From: RCIO01 sp965232405
GTDB lineage: Bacteria > Pseudomonadota > Alphaproteobacteria > Rhizobiales > Rhizobiaceae
Direction: 5' to 3'
Assembly (NCBI GenBank): GCA_965232405.1
Contig: OZ246966.1
Coordinates: forward strand, 2,604,001 to 2,668,000
DNA: 64,000 nucleotides
The notes beneath the pieces are model-generated. The model was not told the DNA's origin. It ran no database searches and was given only the letters and a program-made list of their open reading frames with translations. This document shows, piece after piece, positions 62,337 to 64,000 of the stretch. The translations under genes and the position numbers were made by a program. Position 1 is the first letter of the stretch. Each line of letters begins with the position of its first letter.

Positions 62337-63386
62337 TCATGGCAGGTACCTGACAAGGCTGAGCTGCCGTATGCGTGATGTAAGCGTGTAGGCGGTTTCG
62401 ATCTGCGCAAGCAGCGTCGTAACGCGGGTCGATGCTTCGTATGGATCGACCCCTTCAAGGTCTGAAATCTTGCCTTCGAATATGTCGATCTGCATCTGAA
62501 GGCGCTCGCTTGCCGTCGTGATGCGATTTTCCACGATGCCGGTCTGTGCCTGAAGCTGGGCAATGCCGGAGATGGCCTGACCGGTCTGCGACGACGAATG
62601 CTCGACTACCGCCTGCTGCGCGTTGGCGTTGAGATTGCCGTCCAGGAACACCGCGACGGAGGCGGCCGCCATCATCATCCGACGCACGCCGTCGGCATTG
62701 GCGCTGACGGAGGCAGATGTTGTCTCAGTCAGCGTGATGCGCGCGGTGATCGTCTCGTCGGTCGCGTTCGACCAGTTGGTCGTCCAGTCGGCCCCCATGA
62801 ACTGCGGTTCGACCACCGTGGTCAGGAAGGTCTCCATCGCAGCCTTGTCGATGGTTGCAGCCGCCGGCGCGGTGTGAGCAAAACCGAAATGGCTGCTGAA
62901 AGCGCCTTCCAGCGCGGTCCGAGCCGGCGAGCCCACCGCGAAGAAGTCGTTGATCGGCGTCACATCCGTATTCACGCCGGCGAACAGGTTCTCACCGTTC
63001 AGACTGGAATTCAGCACGCCGGTCATAGTCGTGATCGCCGCATTGGCTTCGGCTATAGCAACCGCCGGCTCAACCGAACCTGAGGTCGCGGCGGTCATGG
63101 TGCTGAGATAACTCTCGGCGATATTTGCCAGCGTTTGCAGGCCCGACTGCGTGGCCTCCAGCCGCGAATTCGCCAGCGCGTTGGAATCGATAATCGTCCC
63201 AAGGCGCTCGACATCGCGCTGCAGAGAGACCGATTGGCCGGTGCGCGATCCCAACTCGAGACCGGCGTCGGCAACCCGGCCGGTCACCACTTCGCGCTCG
63301 ACCTTGATCAGTTCGGCCTGCATCTTCATCAGATGCGAACGAACCGACTGGTTCGTGTTGTAGGAAGAGATGAAGGTTGTCTTCAT
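62337..63386 (-). CDS. flgL: Flagellar hook-associated protein FlgL (flagellin-like)
   Basis: This 349-residue hook-filament junction protein shares the flagellin N-terminal helix region (SSYNTNQSVRSHLMKMQAEL and VERLGTIIDSNALANSRLEA) and a matching C-terminal helix. It starts 2 bases after the flgK stop, in the usual flgK-flgL order. Confidence 0.92.
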   Translation of the reverse strand: MKTTFISSYNTNQSVRSHLMKMQAELIKVEREVVTGRVADAGLELGSRTGQSVSLQRDVERLGTIIDSNALANSRLEATQSGLQTLANIAESYLSTMTAATSGSVEPAVAIAEANAAITTMTGVLNSSLNGENLFAGVNTDVTPINDFFAVGSPARTALEGAFSSHFGFAHTAPAAATIDKAAMETFLTTVVEPQFMGADWTTNWSNATDETITARITLTETTSASVSANADGVRRMMMAAASVAVFLDGNLNANAQQAVVEHSSSQTGQAISGIAQLQAQTGIVENRITTASERLQMQIDIFEGKISDLEGVDPYEASTRVTTLLAQIETAYTLTSRIRQLSLVRYLP

Positions 63387-63388
63387 GA

Positions 63389-64000
63389 CTACCTCACAGC
63401 ATCCAGAAGTGCTGCCAGCATCGTATCGACGGTCTGCACCAGCTTGGCCGACGCCTGGTAGCTGTGCTCAAGGTCAAGCAGCAGCGACATTTCCTCGTCG
63501 ATGTTGACGCCAGTCACATTGGACAGCGCTTCTTCAGTGCGCATCATCAGCGCGCTTTTGTTTTCAGTCGCAGTCGAAGCGCTTTGGCGCAGCGCCGAGA
63601 ACCAGCTCACGGCCTCCGTGGAATAGCTGGTCAAGCTGATCGTGCCTGAAATGCCTGAAGCCGCGTCGAAGGCGATCGGTACGTCCAGAGCATCGTCATA
63701 GGCGAGCAGGAGGTTGGAATAGGATGCGCCGCCCGATGTGTTGTGCACATAGGCCGCGCCGTTGGCGCCGCCGTCACGCAGCAGGTGAGGGTTGCCGCCA
63801 ACCGAGGAATCATAGGCCGCGTTGATGCTTATGACGCCCGCCAGACCGTTCTCCAGCGTGCCGGCTGCTGGCAGCGCCGGGCCGCCTGGCCAGGTGAAGA
63901 GACCCGCAAGGTCCGGATTGACGGCGCTTGGATCGGTCTCTGCAAATGCCGTGATCAGGCCGCGCGCAATTTCGTCGAGCTGGGACTGCATGCCGCCGGC
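63389..64000 (-). CDS. flgK: Flagellar hook-associated protein FlgK, 3' part only
   Basis: The reading frame runs off the right edge, so only the C-terminal 200 or so residues of hook-associated protein 1 are seen. The end ALSNVTGVNIDEEMSLLLDLEHSYQASAKLVQTVDTML is the conserved C-terminal helix of FlgK (shown in two parts: VTGVNIDEEMSLLL and EHSYQASAKLVQTVDTML). The gene start lies outside the window. Confidence 0.93.
   Translation of the reverse strand, partial: AGGMQSQLDEIARGLITAFAETDPSAVNPDLAGLFTWPGGPALPAAGTLENGLAGVISINAAYDSSVGGNPHLLRDGGANGAAYVHNTSGGASYSNLLLAYDDALDVPIAFDAASGISGTISLTSYSTEAVSWFSALRQSASTATENKSALMMRTEEALSNVTGVNIDEEMSLLLDLEHSYQASAKLVQTVDTMLAALLDAVR

Overview
This window is one continuous piece of a GC-rich, gene-dense chromosome. 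It has about 62 protein genes, no recognisable rRNA, tRNA, insertion sequence, prophage or CRISPR array, and no obviously foreign segment. Several features point to an alphaproteobacterium of the order Hyphomicrobiales (Rhizobiales), most like Phyllobacteriaceae such as Mesorhizobium relatives. These are the flagellar order flgK-flgL-flaF-flbT-flgD-fliQ-flhA-fliR with the short FlgD and the FlaF/FlbT pair, a lipoprotein resembling Brucella Omp10, a homospermidine synthase together with an alanine-racemase-fold ornithine decarboxylase, and a feruloyl-CoA-synthase-type catabolic locus. The assignment is an inference from gene content.

Layout. 1-5.0 kb: glutamate synthase gltB (5' end outside the window) and gltD. 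5.0-13.1 kb: cell-envelope and housekeeping genes, namely an SGNH-like protein lacking catalytic residues, a lytic transglycosylase, galU, an outer-membrane barrel, an NfeD/SPFH pair and hemH. 13.2-22.2 kb: a mostly minus-strand run with a LysM-tailed 5'-nucleotidase, a PaaK-like CoA ligase, a zinc protease, an Omp10-like lipoprotein, homospermidine synthase, a DUF3445 protein and oligoendopeptidase F. 22.3-30.4 kb: a sigma-54 activator, a DUF882 peptidase-like protein, eda, a DUF3380 muramidase, trhO, a TerB-like protein, a candidate small RNA and an SDR. 30.4-39.4 kb: an SLC13 permease, an aminotransferase, GNAT, DenD-like, DUF1007/NicO metal transport, LysR and amidase. 39.4-42.2 kb: a structured leader, ornithine decarboxylase, GNAT and an SCP2-like protein.

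42.3-55.3 kb is a catabolic island. A plus-strand series encodes an SDR, an acyl-CoA carboxyltransferase, an acyl-CoA dehydrogenase, a BKACE enzyme, a feruloyl-CoA-synthase-like ligase, a thiolase and a hot-dog thioesterase. Facing it is a minus-strand operon for a TRAP transporter (P, Q, M), a DUF3237 protein and a MarR regulator, and a divergent enoyl-CoA hydratase closes the island. The logic is: import an aromatic or branched carboxylate, activate it to a CoA ester, shorten the side chain by beta-oxidation, and release the acid with the thioesterase. Two copies of one operator-like palindrome, at the ligase and hydratase promoters, suggest that the MarR protein controls both.

55.4-64 kb is part of the rhizobial flagellar cluster, all on the minus strand except one GNAT gene sitting between fliQ and flhA. 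It runs from flgK (5' end outside the window) through FlhA and FliR to four less conserved proteins (FliJ-like, rod-binding CheL/FlgJ-like, FlgN-like and a membrane-anchored unknown).

The most notable non-coding signals are a hairpin-plus-terminator small RNA candidate showing a CCTCCTCCC loop behind a TTAA-N7-TTAA box (about 29.45-29.56 kb), the structured leader of the ornithine decarboxylase gene (39.5-39.9 kb), and the paired MarR-type palindromes.
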